A DNA stretch of 64,000 nucleotides from Flexibacter flexilis DSM 6793. GTDB lineage: Bacteria; Bacteroidota; Bacteroidia; Cytophagales; Flexibacteraceae. Shown in pieces: positions 8,495-16,668 of the stretch (positions within the stretch are counted from its first letter, which is position 1; every line of letters begins with the position of its first letter). The position numbers and the translations under genes were made by a program. Under the pieces are notes generated by a model. That model did not search any database. It was not told the origin of the DNA and worked only from the letters and a program-made list of their open reading frames with translations. The stretch lies in assembly GCF_900112255.1 (NCBI RefSeq), contig NZ_FOLE01000011.1, forward strand, positions 96,988-160,987, given 5' to 3'.

Positions 8495-9877
8495 TTAAAA
8501 ACCGTCTGTTTTGATGTCTTTTTCCGAATACTTTCCGTACTTTTTCACTTTCTCGCGAATCTCTGAGCCTTTGCCCGTCAGTACGAATTGCAAATTATTT
8601 TTAGGGAAATATTTAGCAATAATTTCTTTGGCGCGTTCTGGCGTGATAGCGTCCACATCGCGTTGGAAATTGTTAATTACCGACTCATCAAAGCCATAAA
8701 TATACATTTCCGTTAGCAAATCTGCCAACGCACCCGACGTTTCGTAAGTAGGCGGATAGTTGCCTTTCACGTAGTTTTTGGCTGAGTTCAAAATTTCCTG
8801 ATTCACACCGTGTTTGTGCAAACTGTCCAACACGTCTAAGGCCATATCTATCGCCTCGATGGTCGTTGAGTTTTTGGTAAATGTCGAAATCTGGAACGTA
8901 CCCGCATACTTCAGTCGGTCGAAACGGCTATTTGCACCGTATGTCAAGCCCGAATTTACGCGCAACGCATCATTGAGCCACGAGGTGAAACGGCCTCCCA
9001 AAATCGTGTTAATTACTTGTATGCCAACATAATCTGAGTTGTTGCGCGTTACGCCTTTGCCGCCAATGCGGAACGTAGTTTCGCGGGCATCGTCTTTGTT
9101 TACCAACAAAATGCGGCTTTCCGTAAAGTCCAAATTCGGTGTTCCCAAATTCAGTTTAGTTGGTTGGCTGCTTGGTTGCCAAGTGCCAAACAAAGCCGTA
9201 ATTTCTTTGAGCATGGCTTTAGCCGAAAAATCGCCCACCACCGCAATGGCCGTTTCGGTCGGTGCGTATTCTTTGCCATAAAATTGCTTTACGTCCTGCA
9301 CCGTGATTTTGCTCACTGTGCCTTCCGAACCCGTTACAGGCGTGCCGTAAGGGTGCGAACCGTACATAAACGCATTGTAATACGAGCCGATTACCTCGCG
9401 CGGACTTTCTTTTTGTTGCTTGAGTTGAGCCACAAGGCGTGTTTTGTGTTTGTCAAATTCTTGTGCATCAAACACAGGATTGACCAACACATCGTGCAGC
9501 ATATCAAGCACTAAGGCTTGGTCTTTCTTGGCAAACGAAGCCGAAATTTCGGACGCTTCCTTGCCCGCACCAGTGGCCAATTCTGCACCCACAAACTCCA
9601 ATTTTTCTTCGATTTGCTCTTTGCTGTATTTTTTTGTGCCAAACAAAAGCGCGTCGGCAGTCAGGGCGGCCAAGCCGTAACGGTTGCCGTCTTTCACAGA
9701 CCCCGCCGTTACCGCTACCGAAACATTGACCATCGGCACTTCGTGTTGCTCCATCAAATAAACGGTAAGGCCGTTTTTGAGTTTTGTTTTTTGGTAAGCA
9801 GGCAATTTGAATGACTGCGCCCAAAGGCTTTGTTGCGCCGTAAACAACAACATCGCCATGACAAATATTTTTTTCAT
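8495..9877 (-). CDS. M16 family zinc-peptidase homologue, non-catalytic subunit
   Basis: This 460-residue protein is exported (signal peptide about 1-20, ending in LWAQ) and has the two-lobed fold of M16 peptidases. The metal-binding HxxEH is missing: where it should stand, the sequence reads LAALTADALLFGT. It keeps the C-terminal R-x-Y type features (FTSWLNDALRVNSGLTYG) typical of the non-catalytic partner in processing-peptidase-like pairs. It sits 66 bases downstream of a gene coding for an intact M16 protease, on the same strand and with a shared terminator. The two therefore probably form one periplasmic heterodimer. The substrate is unknown. Confidence 0.9.
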   Translation of the reverse strand: MKKIFVMAMLLFTAQQSLWAQSFKLPAYQKTKLKNGLTVYLMEQHEVPMVNVSVAVTAGSVKDGNRYGLAALTADALLFGTKKYSKEQIEEKLEFVGAELATGAGKEASEISASFAKKDQALVLDMLHDVLVNPVFDAQEFDKHKTRLVAQLKQQKESPREVIGSYYNAFMYGSHPYGTPVTGSEGTVSKITVQDVKQFYGKEYAPTETAIAVVGDFSAKAMLKEITALFGTWQPSSQPTKLNLGTPNLDFTESRILLVNKDDARETTFRIGGKGVTRNNSDYVGIQVINTILGGRFTSWLNDALRVNSGLTYGANSRFDRLKYAGTFQISTFTKNSTTIEAIDMALDVLDSLHKHGVNQEILNSAKNYVKGNYPPTYETSGALADLLTEMYIYGFDESVINNFQRDVDAITPERAKEIIAKYFPKNNLQFVLTGKGSEIREKVKKYGKYSEKDIKTDGF

Positions 9878-9943
9878 CGGATTGAAATATTCGATTTTGA
9901 AATTTTTTAAATCAAGAATAAATAACAGAAAACCAGCGACTTA

Positions 9944-11269
9944 TTATTCTTTGTCGGCTGGTGTTTCGGGCAGCAAATAGCCGACCGTACGGTTATTTTT
10001 GGTAAAATATTTTTTGGCTACGCGCTGAATGTCCTCTTTTGTAACTTTTTGGTAAAGCGCAGGCGCATCAAACATTTTCTTGTAATCCCCAAAAAACACT
10101 TCGTAAGTACCCAAGTTGTTGGCTTTGCCGTTGATGGTTTCTAATTGATGATAAAAAGCCACCAATTTTTGATTTTTCACTTTCTGTAATTCGTCTGCCG
10201 TTATGCCGTTTTTCTTGATTTTCTCAATTTCCCCTAACATTGCTTTTTCCAATGTATCAGGCGCAACGCCGTCGGCCACCACGCCATATACAAAGAAAAG
10301 TGTCGGGTCGAAACTTTCGGGCATATACGTGAACAGCTCTGTGGCTAATTCTTTATCAAAAACCAACGATTTGTTCAGACGCGACGAGTTGCCAGCCGAC
10401 AAAATGCTATTGAGCAAATCCAATGCGTAATAGTCTGCGTTGCGCGTTTCGGGTACGTGATACGCCAACAACACATTCGGAGAACTTACGTCTTTGTGTA
10501 CGAGCAAACGACGTTCGCCATTTTGCGGCGGCTCTACCGTGCGCAAAGCAGGCGGCGGCGTGTTGGCTGGAATTGGCTCTAAATATTTGGCAGCCAATTG
10601 TTTTACTTCCGCCAACGTTACATCGCCGCTAATAACCACGGTACAGTTATTGGGGGCGTAATAAGTACGGAAATAGCGTTCCAAATCTTTCTTTGTCCAG
10701 CTTTTAATGTCTGATTCGTAGCCAATTACGGGAATCATGTACGGATGTTCCGTGAAGGCCACTGAGTTCAGTGCCTCGCTCAACATGTTGAAATTGTTGT
10801 TTTCAAGGCCTGTGCTGCGCTCCGAAAGCACTACACCGCGTTCGCTTTCCACCATCGCCGAATCAATGTTCAGATGCCCAATGCGGTCAGCTTCCAAATC
10901 AAAAATTGTTTCGAGTGCTTTGCCCTGAAACCAATCGGTATAAACGGTTACGTTTTCGGTGGTGTAAGCGTTGTTAGAACCGCCATTTGCTTCCATGACG
11001 CGGTCAAACATCTTAGGGCCATATTTTTTTGAGCCGTTAAACATCATGTGTTCGAAGAAGTGCGACAGCCCCGTAATGCCGTGTACTTCGTTGCGCGAAC
11101 CCACGCGCCAGAACAAATACATATTGGCGTTGGGAATGGAATGGTCTTCCAACACCATGATTTTCATGCCGTTTTTGAGGGTAAAAGACTTCACGTCTTC
11201 GGCTTTGTTTTGGGCTTGCACGGAAAGCGTCCCGCAGAGCAAACCTGCCAACAGTAGTTTCTTAATCAT
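9944..11269 (-). CDS. M16 family zinc protease, catalytic subunit
   Basis: This 441-residue periplasmic protease (signal peptide about 1-20, ending in VQAQ) has an intact inverted zinc motif HFFEH: His70, Glu73 and His74. A downstream acidic helix (MVESERGVVLSE) supplies the third metal ligand. Both M16 lobes are present. It is the first gene of a two-gene operon with the catalytically degenerate M16 homologue, as seen for paired bacterial processing-peptidase-like proteases. The open frame extends 19 codons upstream, but the ATG at 11269 directly precedes a standard signal peptide (MIKKLLLAG) and is preferred. The natural substrate is not known. Confidence 0.92.
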   Translation of the reverse strand: MIKKLLLAGLLCGTLSVQAQNKAEDVKSFTLKNGMKIMVLEDHSIPNANMYLFWRVGSRNEVHGITGLSHFFEHMMFNGSKKYGPKMFDRVMEANGGSNNAYTTENVTVYTDWFQGKALETIFDLEADRIGHLNIDSAMVESERGVVLSERSTGLENNNFNMLSEALNSVAFTEHPYMIPVIGYESDIKSWTKKDLERYFRTYYAPNNCTVVISGDVTLAEVKQLAAKYLEPIPANTPPPALRTVEPPQNGERRLLVHKDVSSPNVLLAYHVPETRNADYYALDLLNSILSAGNSSRLNKSLVFDKELATELFTYMPESFDPTLFFVYGVVADGVAPDTLEKAMLGEIEKIKKNGITADELQKVKNQKLVAFYHQLETINGKANNLGTYEVFFGDYKKMFDAPALYQKVTKEDIQRVAKKYFTKNNRTVGYLLPETPADKE

Positions 11270-11378
11270 TTTGAAAAGATTAGATAAGTAAAACCAAAGC
11301 GGCAATTTAGAAATCCACTGCCCCAAAACAAAACAGATTGGGATAAATGGTATGGACAGAATAATTCAAATCTTTTTT

Positions 11379-11410
11379 TTGCTATAAATTGAATATTTTT
11401 TATACCTTCG
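11379..11410 (+). promoter_or_regulatory. Weak candidate promoter for DUF2892-YeeE pair
   Basis: TTG at 11379-11381 and TACCTTCG at 11403-11410 are separated by 21 bases. The -7 box is 7/8, the spacing slightly long. Suggestive only. Confidence 0.3.
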
Positions 11411-11459
11411 TAATAGTGTTTTTTCTATGCATATTTAACAATTAAAAAATACTTTACTT

Positions 11460-11666
11460 ATGAAAGCAAACATGGGGTTAGTTGACCGCGGTATTCGCAT
11501 TGCGGTTGCTTTAGTAATCGCGACTTTGTCGTTTACGCACGTGATTGAAGGTACACTGGAAATTATTTTACTTGTTTTTGGGTTTGTATTTGTACTTACA
11601 AGTTTGGTTAGTTTTTGCCCGCTTTATACTATTTTTGGCATTAACACTTGTAAAGTCAAAAAATAA
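11460..11666 (+). CDS. DUF2892 (YgaP-like transmembrane) small membrane protein
   Basis: This 68-residue protein has two membrane segments (about 12-30 and 33-52). It also has the family signature: MGLVDRGIRIAVA near the start and FCPLYTIFGINTCKVKK at the end, with two conserved cysteines. DUF2892 domains occur alone or fused to rhodanese domains, for example in YgaP, and are linked with sulfur handling. Its gene lies 11 bases ahead of a YeeE/YedE sulfur-transport gene, which supports that link. Function beyond this is not established. Confidence 0.88.
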   Translation: MKANMGLVDRGIRIAVALVIATLSFTHVIEGTLEIILLVFGFVFVLTSLVSFCPLYTIFGINTCKVKK

Positions 11667-11677
11667 TACTTTAAAAA

Positions 11678-12244
11678 ATGATAGATTGGCTTCGCTCGCC
11701 TTGGCCGTGGTATGTGGCTGGTCCTGCTATCGGGCTTACTGTTCCCGCCTTATTGTTGTTGGGTAACAAAACTTTCGGGATTTCCTCGTCACTGCGGCAC
11801 TTATGCGCGGCTTGTGTTCCTGCCAAAATAAGTTTTTTCCAATACGATTGGCGCAAAGAACGCTGGAATTTAAGTTTTGTATTGGGCATCACGCTGGGAG
11901 CTTTTATTGCATCTTGGTTGTTGGTTTCGCCTGATTATCAGATGGGCATTGCACCTGATTTGCGCGAAGAATTGGCCAGTTATGGCCTTTCCCAAAATCC
12001 TGATGTGTTGGCACAGCAACTTTTTGGCCTGTCCAATTTGCTGACAATCAGAGGGTTGTTAATGATGGTTGGTGGTGGATTTTTGGTGGGGTTTGGCACG
12101 CGTTATGCGGGCGGCTGCACGTCTGGCCACTCCATTAGTGGCATTGCCAATTTGCAATGGCCGTCTTTGGTGGCTACCATTTGTTTTATGCTTGGCGGAA
12201 TCATTGTGGCAAATTTTGTACTGCCGTTTATTCTGCAACTCTAA
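11678..12244 (+). CDS. YeeE/YedE (DUF395) sulfur-compound transporter half
   Basis: The 188-residue membrane protein has the conserved cysteine motifs of the thiosulfate/sulfur importer family: [12 protein letters not shown] at about 37-48 and [14 protein letters not shown] at about 143-156. In larger homologues such as TsuA the fold has two repeats. In many Bacteroidota the halves are split into two adjacent genes of about 190 and 140 residues. Only the first half is visible here; the next gene is the convergent rng. It is probably co-transcribed with the DUF2892 gene 11 bases upstream. The protein may act as a homodimer or pair with a half encoded elsewhere. Confidence 0.88.
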   Translation: MIDWLRSPWPWYVAGPAIGLTVPALLLLGNKTFGISSSLRHLCAACVPAKISFFQYDWRKERWNLSFVLGITLGAFIASWLLVSPDYQMGIAPDLREELASYGLSQNPDVLAQQLFGLSNLLTIRGLLMMVGGGFLVGFGTRYAGGCTSGHSISGIANLQWPSLVATICFMLGGIIVANFVLPFILQL

Positions 12245-12269
12245 GGCGTTTTGATTCTTGAAAAATAAA

Positions 12270-12304
12270 AAAGCCTCCGTAACACATTGGATTACGGAGG
12301 CTTT
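12270..12304. terminator. Bidirectional terminator between the YeeE gene and rng
   Basis: AAGCCTCCGTAA (12271-12282) pairs perfectly with TTACGGAGGCTT (12292-12303), with A/T tails on both sides. Confidence 0.88.
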
Positions 12305-12333
12305 ACATTTCATTGGCAGGCTATGCGATTCGA

Positions 12334-13893
12334 CTAACTTATTTCGATCTGCTCGCCTTGTTTGTTGATAAACTTAAAGTCTGTAACACCTAAAGACGTA
12401 TCTTCTACTACTTTTATCCAAGTGTGGTATCTAAAAAGCCACTGTACTTGTCTGGAGAAGAATCCTTTGGTGTAATAAGAATACAAAAACGGGTGCATAC
12501 GGACGGTGAGTCCTTTTTCGTTTTGTTTACCAACGATAAATTCAATGTTTTGTTCTATCAGGTCAGCAACCAAGATACTGGCCGATATTTTCCCGGTGCC
12601 GTTGCACGTAGGGCAGGTTTCGAGTGTGATAACATTCATTTCGGGGCGCACGCGTTGTCGGGTGATTTGCATGAGTCCAAATTTGGACAGAGGCAAAACC
12701 GTAAACTTGGAGCGTTCTCCCTGCATTTCGGTTTTCATTTGTTCATAGATAAGGCGTTTGTTCTCAGCCTTTTTCATGTCTATGAAGTCAATAACAATGA
12801 TACCGCCCATATCGCGCAAGCGCAGTTGTCGGGCTATTTCGCGAGCAGCTTCTTTGTTGGCATTAAAGGCCGTCGTTTCTTGGTCTTCCGCTTCGGCTTT
12901 GTTGGCACTGCTGCCGCTGTTCACGTCAATTACGTGCAATGCTTCGGTGTGTTCTATAATCAGGTAACCGCCACTTGGCAGGCTTACCGACTTCCCAAAG
13001 AGTGTTTTGAGTTGTTTCTCTATACCGGCAGCCTCAAAAAGTTTGGCTTTACCAGTATGCAAGCGCACTATTTTTTCTTTGTCGGGGGCGAAGTTGCGAA
13101 TGTAGTTTTTGACCTCGTCATAAATTTCTTTGCTATCTACCGATACGCCGTCAAAACTTTCGTTTAACAAATCTCGTAGCATAGAAGAAACGCGGTTCAT
13201 TTCGCCGATTACCTTGTCGCGAGGGCGAGCCGTGCGCAACAAGCCAAATCCTTCTTCCCATTTTTGTACCAAATTGCTCAAATCTTTGTCCAATTCGGCT
13301 ACGTCTTTTCCTTCGGCTACGGTGCGAATAATTACGCCAAAATTATCTGGCTTAATGGATTGCATCAGGCGCGAAAGGCGTTGACGTTCTTCTTTGCTGG
13401 TTATTTTTTTGGAAATACTGATAGCGTCCGAAAAGGGCACTAACACTATGTACCGACCAGCCAGAGACAACTCGCAGGAAAGGCGAGGCCCTTTTGTTGA
13501 GATAGGTTCTTTGATGACTTGCACCAATACCTGTTGGCCTTTGCTCAACACTTGCGTCATGTTGCCCAATTTCTCAATTTCTGGCTCATATTTGAAGCCG
13601 TTGAGTTTGTGCGTAGCCGCTTTGTTGCTTTGCGAATTTTTCAGAAACTTGTTGAGCGAACGAATGTTAGGCCCCAAATCCTGATAATGCAAAAAGGCAT
13701 CTTTCTCATGGCCGATGTCCACGAAAGCCGCATTCAGCCCTTTGGACACCTTCCGTACCACGCCCAGATAAATGTCGCCTACCGTGAAGGTATTGCCATT
13801 TTCTTCTACGTGATACTCAATTAGTTGCTTGTTTTGTAAGAGAGCAATTCTATCACCTTTTTGAGTAGAACTGATTAGCAATTCGTTGCTCAA
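12334..13893 (-). CDS. rng: Ribonuclease E/G family endoribonuclease
   Basis: This 519-residue enzyme matches RNase G in length and lacks the long RNase E scaffold tail. It has an S1 domain at about 35-130, the RNase H-like and DNase I-like catalytic parts with metal-binding Asp323 (VIDVNSGS) and Asp369 (IVIDFIDM), and the zinc-link CPTC at 427-430. It cleaves single-stranded RNA 5'-end dependently in rRNA maturation and mRNA decay. The start codon is TTG at 13893: a stop lies five codons upstream with no ATG or GTG between, and the conserved N-terminus begins immediately. Order HU, TPR protein, COX24-like protein, rng on one strand looks like a conserved phylum cluster. Confidence 0.95.
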   Translation of the reverse strand: MSNELLISSTQKGDRIALLQNKQLIEYHVEENGNTFTVGDIYLGVVRKVSKGLNAAFVDIGHEKDAFLHYQDLGPNIRSLNKFLKNSQSNKAATHKLNGFKYEPEIEKLGNMTQVLSKGQQVLVQVIKEPISTKGPRLSCELSLAGRYIVLVPFSDAISISKKITSKEERQRLSRLMQSIKPDNFGVIIRTVAEGKDVAELDKDLSNLVQKWEEGFGLLRTARPRDKVIGEMNRVSSMLRDLLNESFDGVSVDSKEIYDEVKNYIRNFAPDKEKIVRLHTGKAKLFEAAGIEKQLKTLFGKSVSLPSGGYLIIEHTEALHVIDVNSGSSANKAEAEDQETTAFNANKEAAREIARQLRLRDMGGIIVIDFIDMKKAENKRLIYEQMKTEMQGERSKFTVLPLSKFGLMQITRQRVRPEMNVITLETCPTCNGTGKISASILVADLIEQNIEFIVGKQNEKGLTVRMHPFLYSYYTKGFFSRQVQWLFRYHTWIKVVEDTSLGVTDFKFINKQGEQIEIS

Positions 13894-13989
13894 ATTCGTA
13901 GCGATTTAGAATGAACGGGAATAAAACAGTAAAATGATAGCCATGCAATAAAGCATTACACAGCTATCATTTAGTATAGTATAAGACAA

Positions 13990-14079
13990 CTATTTTTTCT
14001 TGTGTCTGTTTTTTCTCAAACGCTTCTTTCTCTTGTGTGTAGCGATTTTGTGTCTTTTTCTTTTTTTACCGCAAGGCAT
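13990..14079 (-). CDS. 29-residue COX24/AURKAIP1-type ribosomal protein (mS38/bS22-like)
   Basis: A complete tiny gene runs from an ATG at 14079 to a stop at 13990. It encodes a 29-residue, extremely basic peptide that begins MPCGKKRKRHKIATHKRKKR and ends RKNRHKKK. This is the COX24/AURKAIP1 pattern of mitochondrial mS38 and bacterial bS22-like small-subunit ribosomal proteins, which are threaded into rRNA. About half of its residues are lysine or arginine. It lies between the TPR gene and rng on the same strand. Automated callers often miss it because of its size. The family link is by recognition of the motif; the exact ribosomal site is inferred. Confidence 0.85.
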   Translation of the reverse strand: MPCGKKRKRHKIATHKRKKRLRKNRHKKK

Positions 14080-14167
14080 AATTTGTCCTGTTTTGAAGTG
14101 AAACAATTATTTTAACTTTGTGGAAACCAGTTAGTTGCCACGTGGAAAGTATTTCAGGCCGTTTTGG

Positions 14168-15031
14168 TTATAGGGCTTGTAATTCTGCCAGATTTTCGTC
14201 CACCGATTCTTGTACGGCGGGGTCTTTATCGAGTTGTTTTACTTTGTTAAAAAACTCGATTGCTTTTTCTTTTTTGCCAGCTTGTTTGTAGCTCATCGCC
14301 AAAAAGTACGTGGCTTTCAAGTGCTTAGGATTGATTTTGAGGAGTTCCTCAAAGCGTCCGATGGCCTTTTCGTATTGATTCGAGCGCATCGAAAGCAAAC
14401 CTAAGTTATAAATAGCCGTTTCGTTTTTGGGGTCGGCACTTACCACTTCGCGAAGCATTCCGATTGCCTGCATGGGATTATCTGTATCCACATAAGTCAT
14501 CGCTAATTTAGCTTTTGCGTCGAGGTTATTTTTATCGGCCTCCAATGCTTGTTGGTACATTTGCCTTGAGTGCTCAGTCCAGTAAGCAATTTTGTCGGCT
14601 TTGAGTGCAAAACCTGCTGCGTCAAACATCGCATCGCCTGCTTTGATAAAATTCGCGGCATTTGGTGCGTGGCTTGCCAATTGGCCTGTATAAACCGCCG
14701 CGCTGTCAAACTGATTGTTTAGCGCAAAACGCTTGGCCAGCGAGTCGGCAAATTGAGCCTTTTGGTTTGGTTTGGCTTGTTGGTAACGCTTACGCAAAGA
14801 AGCCAAATACTTCATTTCTGATTCCGAAAGCGGAGTTTCCTCGTGCTGCGGCTCATCCGTGTGTGTATCCGAATGCTGTGCGGTATCGGTTGGGGTGCTG
14901 CTCTTTCCGGCCATTTGGTCGCGGACTGCCTGCTCTCCTCCAGCTTTTTTTACCACGCCTTTCGGCAAAAAGTAGATGCCTACTACTGCCAAAAGTGCCA
15001 ATCCTGTGATTATTAATTTTTGCTTTGACAT
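14168..15031 (-). CDS. Membrane-anchored TPR-repeat protein
   Basis: The 287-residue product has an N-terminal membrane anchor (about 5-24), a polar acidic and His-rich linker (about 35-65), then several tetratricopeptide repeats. The clearest are AIGMLREVVSADPKNETAIYNLG and the following QYEKAIGRFEELLKINPKHLKATYFLA, at about 195-260. TPRs are protein-interaction scaffolds, so no enzymatic role is implied. The anchor is uncleaved-looking, with the TPR part probably in the periplasm. It sits between HU and the small COX24-like protein in a same-strand cluster ending with rng. Confidence 0.85.
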   Translation of the reverse strand: MSKQKLIITGLALLAVVGIYFLPKGVVKKAGGEQAVRDQMAGKSSTPTDTAQHSDTHTDEPQHEETPLSESEMKYLASLRKRYQQAKPNQKAQFADSLAKRFALNNQFDSAAVYTGQLASHAPNAANFIKAGDAMFDAAGFALKADKIAYWTEHSRQMYQQALEADKNNLDAKAKLAMTYVDTDNPMQAIGMLREVVSADPKNETAIYNLGLLSMRSNQYEKAIGRFEELLKINPKHLKATYFLAMSYKQAGKKEKAIEFFNKVKQLDKDPAVQESVDENLAELQAL

Positions 15032-15118
15032 AAGTCAAAAAAGAAAAAAAGGAAGATGCAAAACTTTGATGCCCCAAAGGTAACACATAAGTCTTGCATC
15101 TGCCCCGAAATGAAAAAC

Positions 15119-15424
15119 TTATTTTTTAAGTTCAGCTTTAAGTTTCTCGCTTTCTTTGATCATTTTCACGAATTCTTTAGAAGGCTTGAAGCTTGGTACG
15201 TAGTGAGCATCAATGGTCATAGCCGTATTTTTAGAAATGTTACGAGCTACTTTAGCGGCTCTGTGCTTGTTGATAAAGCTACCGAAACCTCTTACATAAA
15301 TATTATCACCTTGTGCCATTGAGTCTTTTACTACTTCAAAGAAGTTCTCGATAGTAGTCTGAACGTCGTTTTTGTCAACGCCTGTCTTTTCGGCGATAGC
15401 GGCAATTACTTCTGCTTTTGTCAC
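15119..15424 (-). CDS. HU/IHF family DNA-binding protein
   Basis: This 101-residue nucleoid protein has the HU fold: helices MTKAEVIAAIAEKTGV and the dimerising region, then the beta-arm motif GFGSFINKHRAAKVARN, and a short basic tail (KLKAELKK). HU/IHF proteins bind and bend DNA as dimers. The start is GTG at 15424; no ATG fits. Two tandem -7 boxes upstream suggest strong or dual transcription, as expected for an abundant chromatin protein. It is first in the HU-TPR-COX24-rng strand cluster. Whether it is HU-like or IHF-beta-like in specificity cannot be told from sequence. Confidence 0.95.
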   Translation of the reverse strand: MTKAEVIAAIAEKTGVDKNDVQTTIENFFEVVKDSMAQGDNIYVRGFGSFINKHRAAKVARNISKNTAMTIDAHYVPSFKPSKEFVKMIKESEKLKAELKK

Positions 15425-15486
15425 TTTTATTGTAATTAGATGTTAAACAATTCTATAATCTACTGTTTCCCAAATTTTTGGGAGTG

Positions 15487-15551
15487 CAAAAATAGCCGCT
15501 TTTTTTAATTCCAAAAAAATAAAGCAAAAATAGTTTGTCTTTTTTTTGCAA
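15487..15551 (-). promoter_or_regulatory. Tandem candidate promoters for HU
   Basis: On the minus strand two exact TATTTTTG -7 boxes lie at 15494-15487 and 15532-15525. TTG elements are 17 and 16 bases upstream, at 15512-15514 and 15549-15551. Spacing is a little short of the ideal 19-20. Confidence 0.5.
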
Positions 15552-15832
15552 CTCACTGATTATCAGTGTTATATTTTTAAAATATTTTTTGCAAAATATT
15601 GAAAATCAGAATTTTATCATTTCGGATGCCCCCAAACGGCATTTCATTACATATTTTTTCCTGATTTTTATCAAAAAAGCCTTGTTTGGGTGTCTTTTTA
15701 TCACAAAAAATAATAACAATCAATTGAATATCAGTTTTTTATTAAAATAAAATATGCTAAAAATGAGGTTTTTATGGTAGTATTTTAGCAAAAAAATCAA
15801 ATGATAGGGTATGTTTTGTTATAGATGTTTTT

Positions 15833-15863
15833 TTGCCAACTCTATCAATATTCTATACTTTTA
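15833..15863 (+). promoter_or_regulatory. Candidate promoter for the cytidylyltransferase operon
   Basis: TTG (15833-15835), a 20-base spacer, then TACTTTTA (15856-15863), a 7/8 -7 box. The leader to the ATG at 15925 is about 55 bases. Confidence 0.5.
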
Positions 15864-15924
15864 CGTCATCTTCTTTTAACCTCGAAATAATATTAAAAAA
15901 ATCGATAATAGTCAAAAACTTATC

Positions 15925-16668
15925 ATGTATAAAGATTTGAAAATAATGGCCATTGTGCCTGCGCGTGGCGGTAGCAAAGGTTTACCCAACAAGAATATAT
16001 TGCCGTTGGCTGGCCACCCGCTTATTGCTTACAGTATTGAGGCTAGCAAACGCTCTAAATACATTGATCGCGTGTTAGTTACGACCGATTCGGAGGCCAT
16101 CGCCGACGTGTCGCGCCAATACGGAGCAGATGTTCCATTTTTGCGCCCTGCGCATTTGGCCGCCGACCTAAGCACTGACGTAGAGGCATTTACGCACGCT
16201 TTGGAATGGTTGCAAGCCAACGAAGGCGAAATTCCTGATCTTATTATACAACTTCGCCCTACGTCGCCGATTCGTTTTGTAGAAGAAATAGACGACTGCA
16301 TCGCACGCTTGGCTGACACGCCAGCCGCTACCGCATTGCGTGCCGTGACACTTTCTCCTAACACTCCGTACAAAATGTGGCGTTTGGGTGCAAGCGAAAA
16401 CGACTTTATGACGCCTTTGCTCACGGTGGACGGCATCGCAGAGCCTTACAACGAGCCGCGCCAAAACCTCCCGAAAGTCTATTGGCAAACAGGAACGTTG
16501 GATATTTTCCGCCCTTCGGTGTTGCTGGAGCAAAAATCCATGACAGGCCGTCACATTTTGCCTTACGTGATGGACGCGAGTTTGTCCATTGATATAGACG
16601 ACATCGACAGTTTCCGTCGTGCCGAAAATCTTTTACCTAAAATTAATTGTATCAAATTCGATGCTTAG
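15925..16668 (+). CDS. Acylneuraminate-type sugar cytidylyltransferase
   Basis: This 247-residue enzyme belongs to the family that activates acidic nine- or eight-carbon sugars with CTP (NeuA, legionaminate/pseudaminate cytidylyltransferases, KdsB). The nucleotide-binding loop AIVPARGGSKGLPNKN is at about 9-24, VTTDSEAIADV at about 51-61, and LRPTSPIR at about 105-112. The C-terminal SIDIDDIDSFRRAE is the second metal-binding motif. The sugar cannot be read from the sequence; the motifs fit NeuA/legionaminate enzymes better than KdsB. The gene overlaps the next one by 8 bases, so the two are translationally coupled. The genes that build the sugar are not in the window. Confidence 0.88.
   Translation: MYKDLKIMAIVPARGGSKGLPNKNILPLAGHPLIAYSIEASKRSKYIDRVLVTTDSEAIADVSRQYGADVPFLRPAHLAADLSTDVEAFTHALEWLQANEGEIPDLIIQLRPTSPIRFVEEIDDCIARLADTPAATALRAVTLSPNTPYKMWRLGASENDFMTPLLTVDGIAEPYNEPRQNLPKVYWQTGTLDIFRPSVLLEQKSMTGRHILPYVMDASLSIDIDDIDSFRRAENLLPKINCIKFDA

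Larger units (their letters stand above)
15425..15924. other. AT-rich divergent spacer (500 bp)
   Basis: This spacer holds the HU promoters (minus) and the cytidylyltransferase promoter (plus). The middle part, about 15550-15780, is very AT-rich. A 71-codon open frame at 15535-15750 is Phe/Ile/Asn-rich as expected of random AT-rich DNA, and is not called as a gene. Confidence 0.5.

Noticed and set aside
15535..15750. 71-codon frame in the HU upstream spacer
   Set aside because: Phe/Ile/Asn-rich product expected from random AT-rich DNA; it overlaps the HU promoter region.
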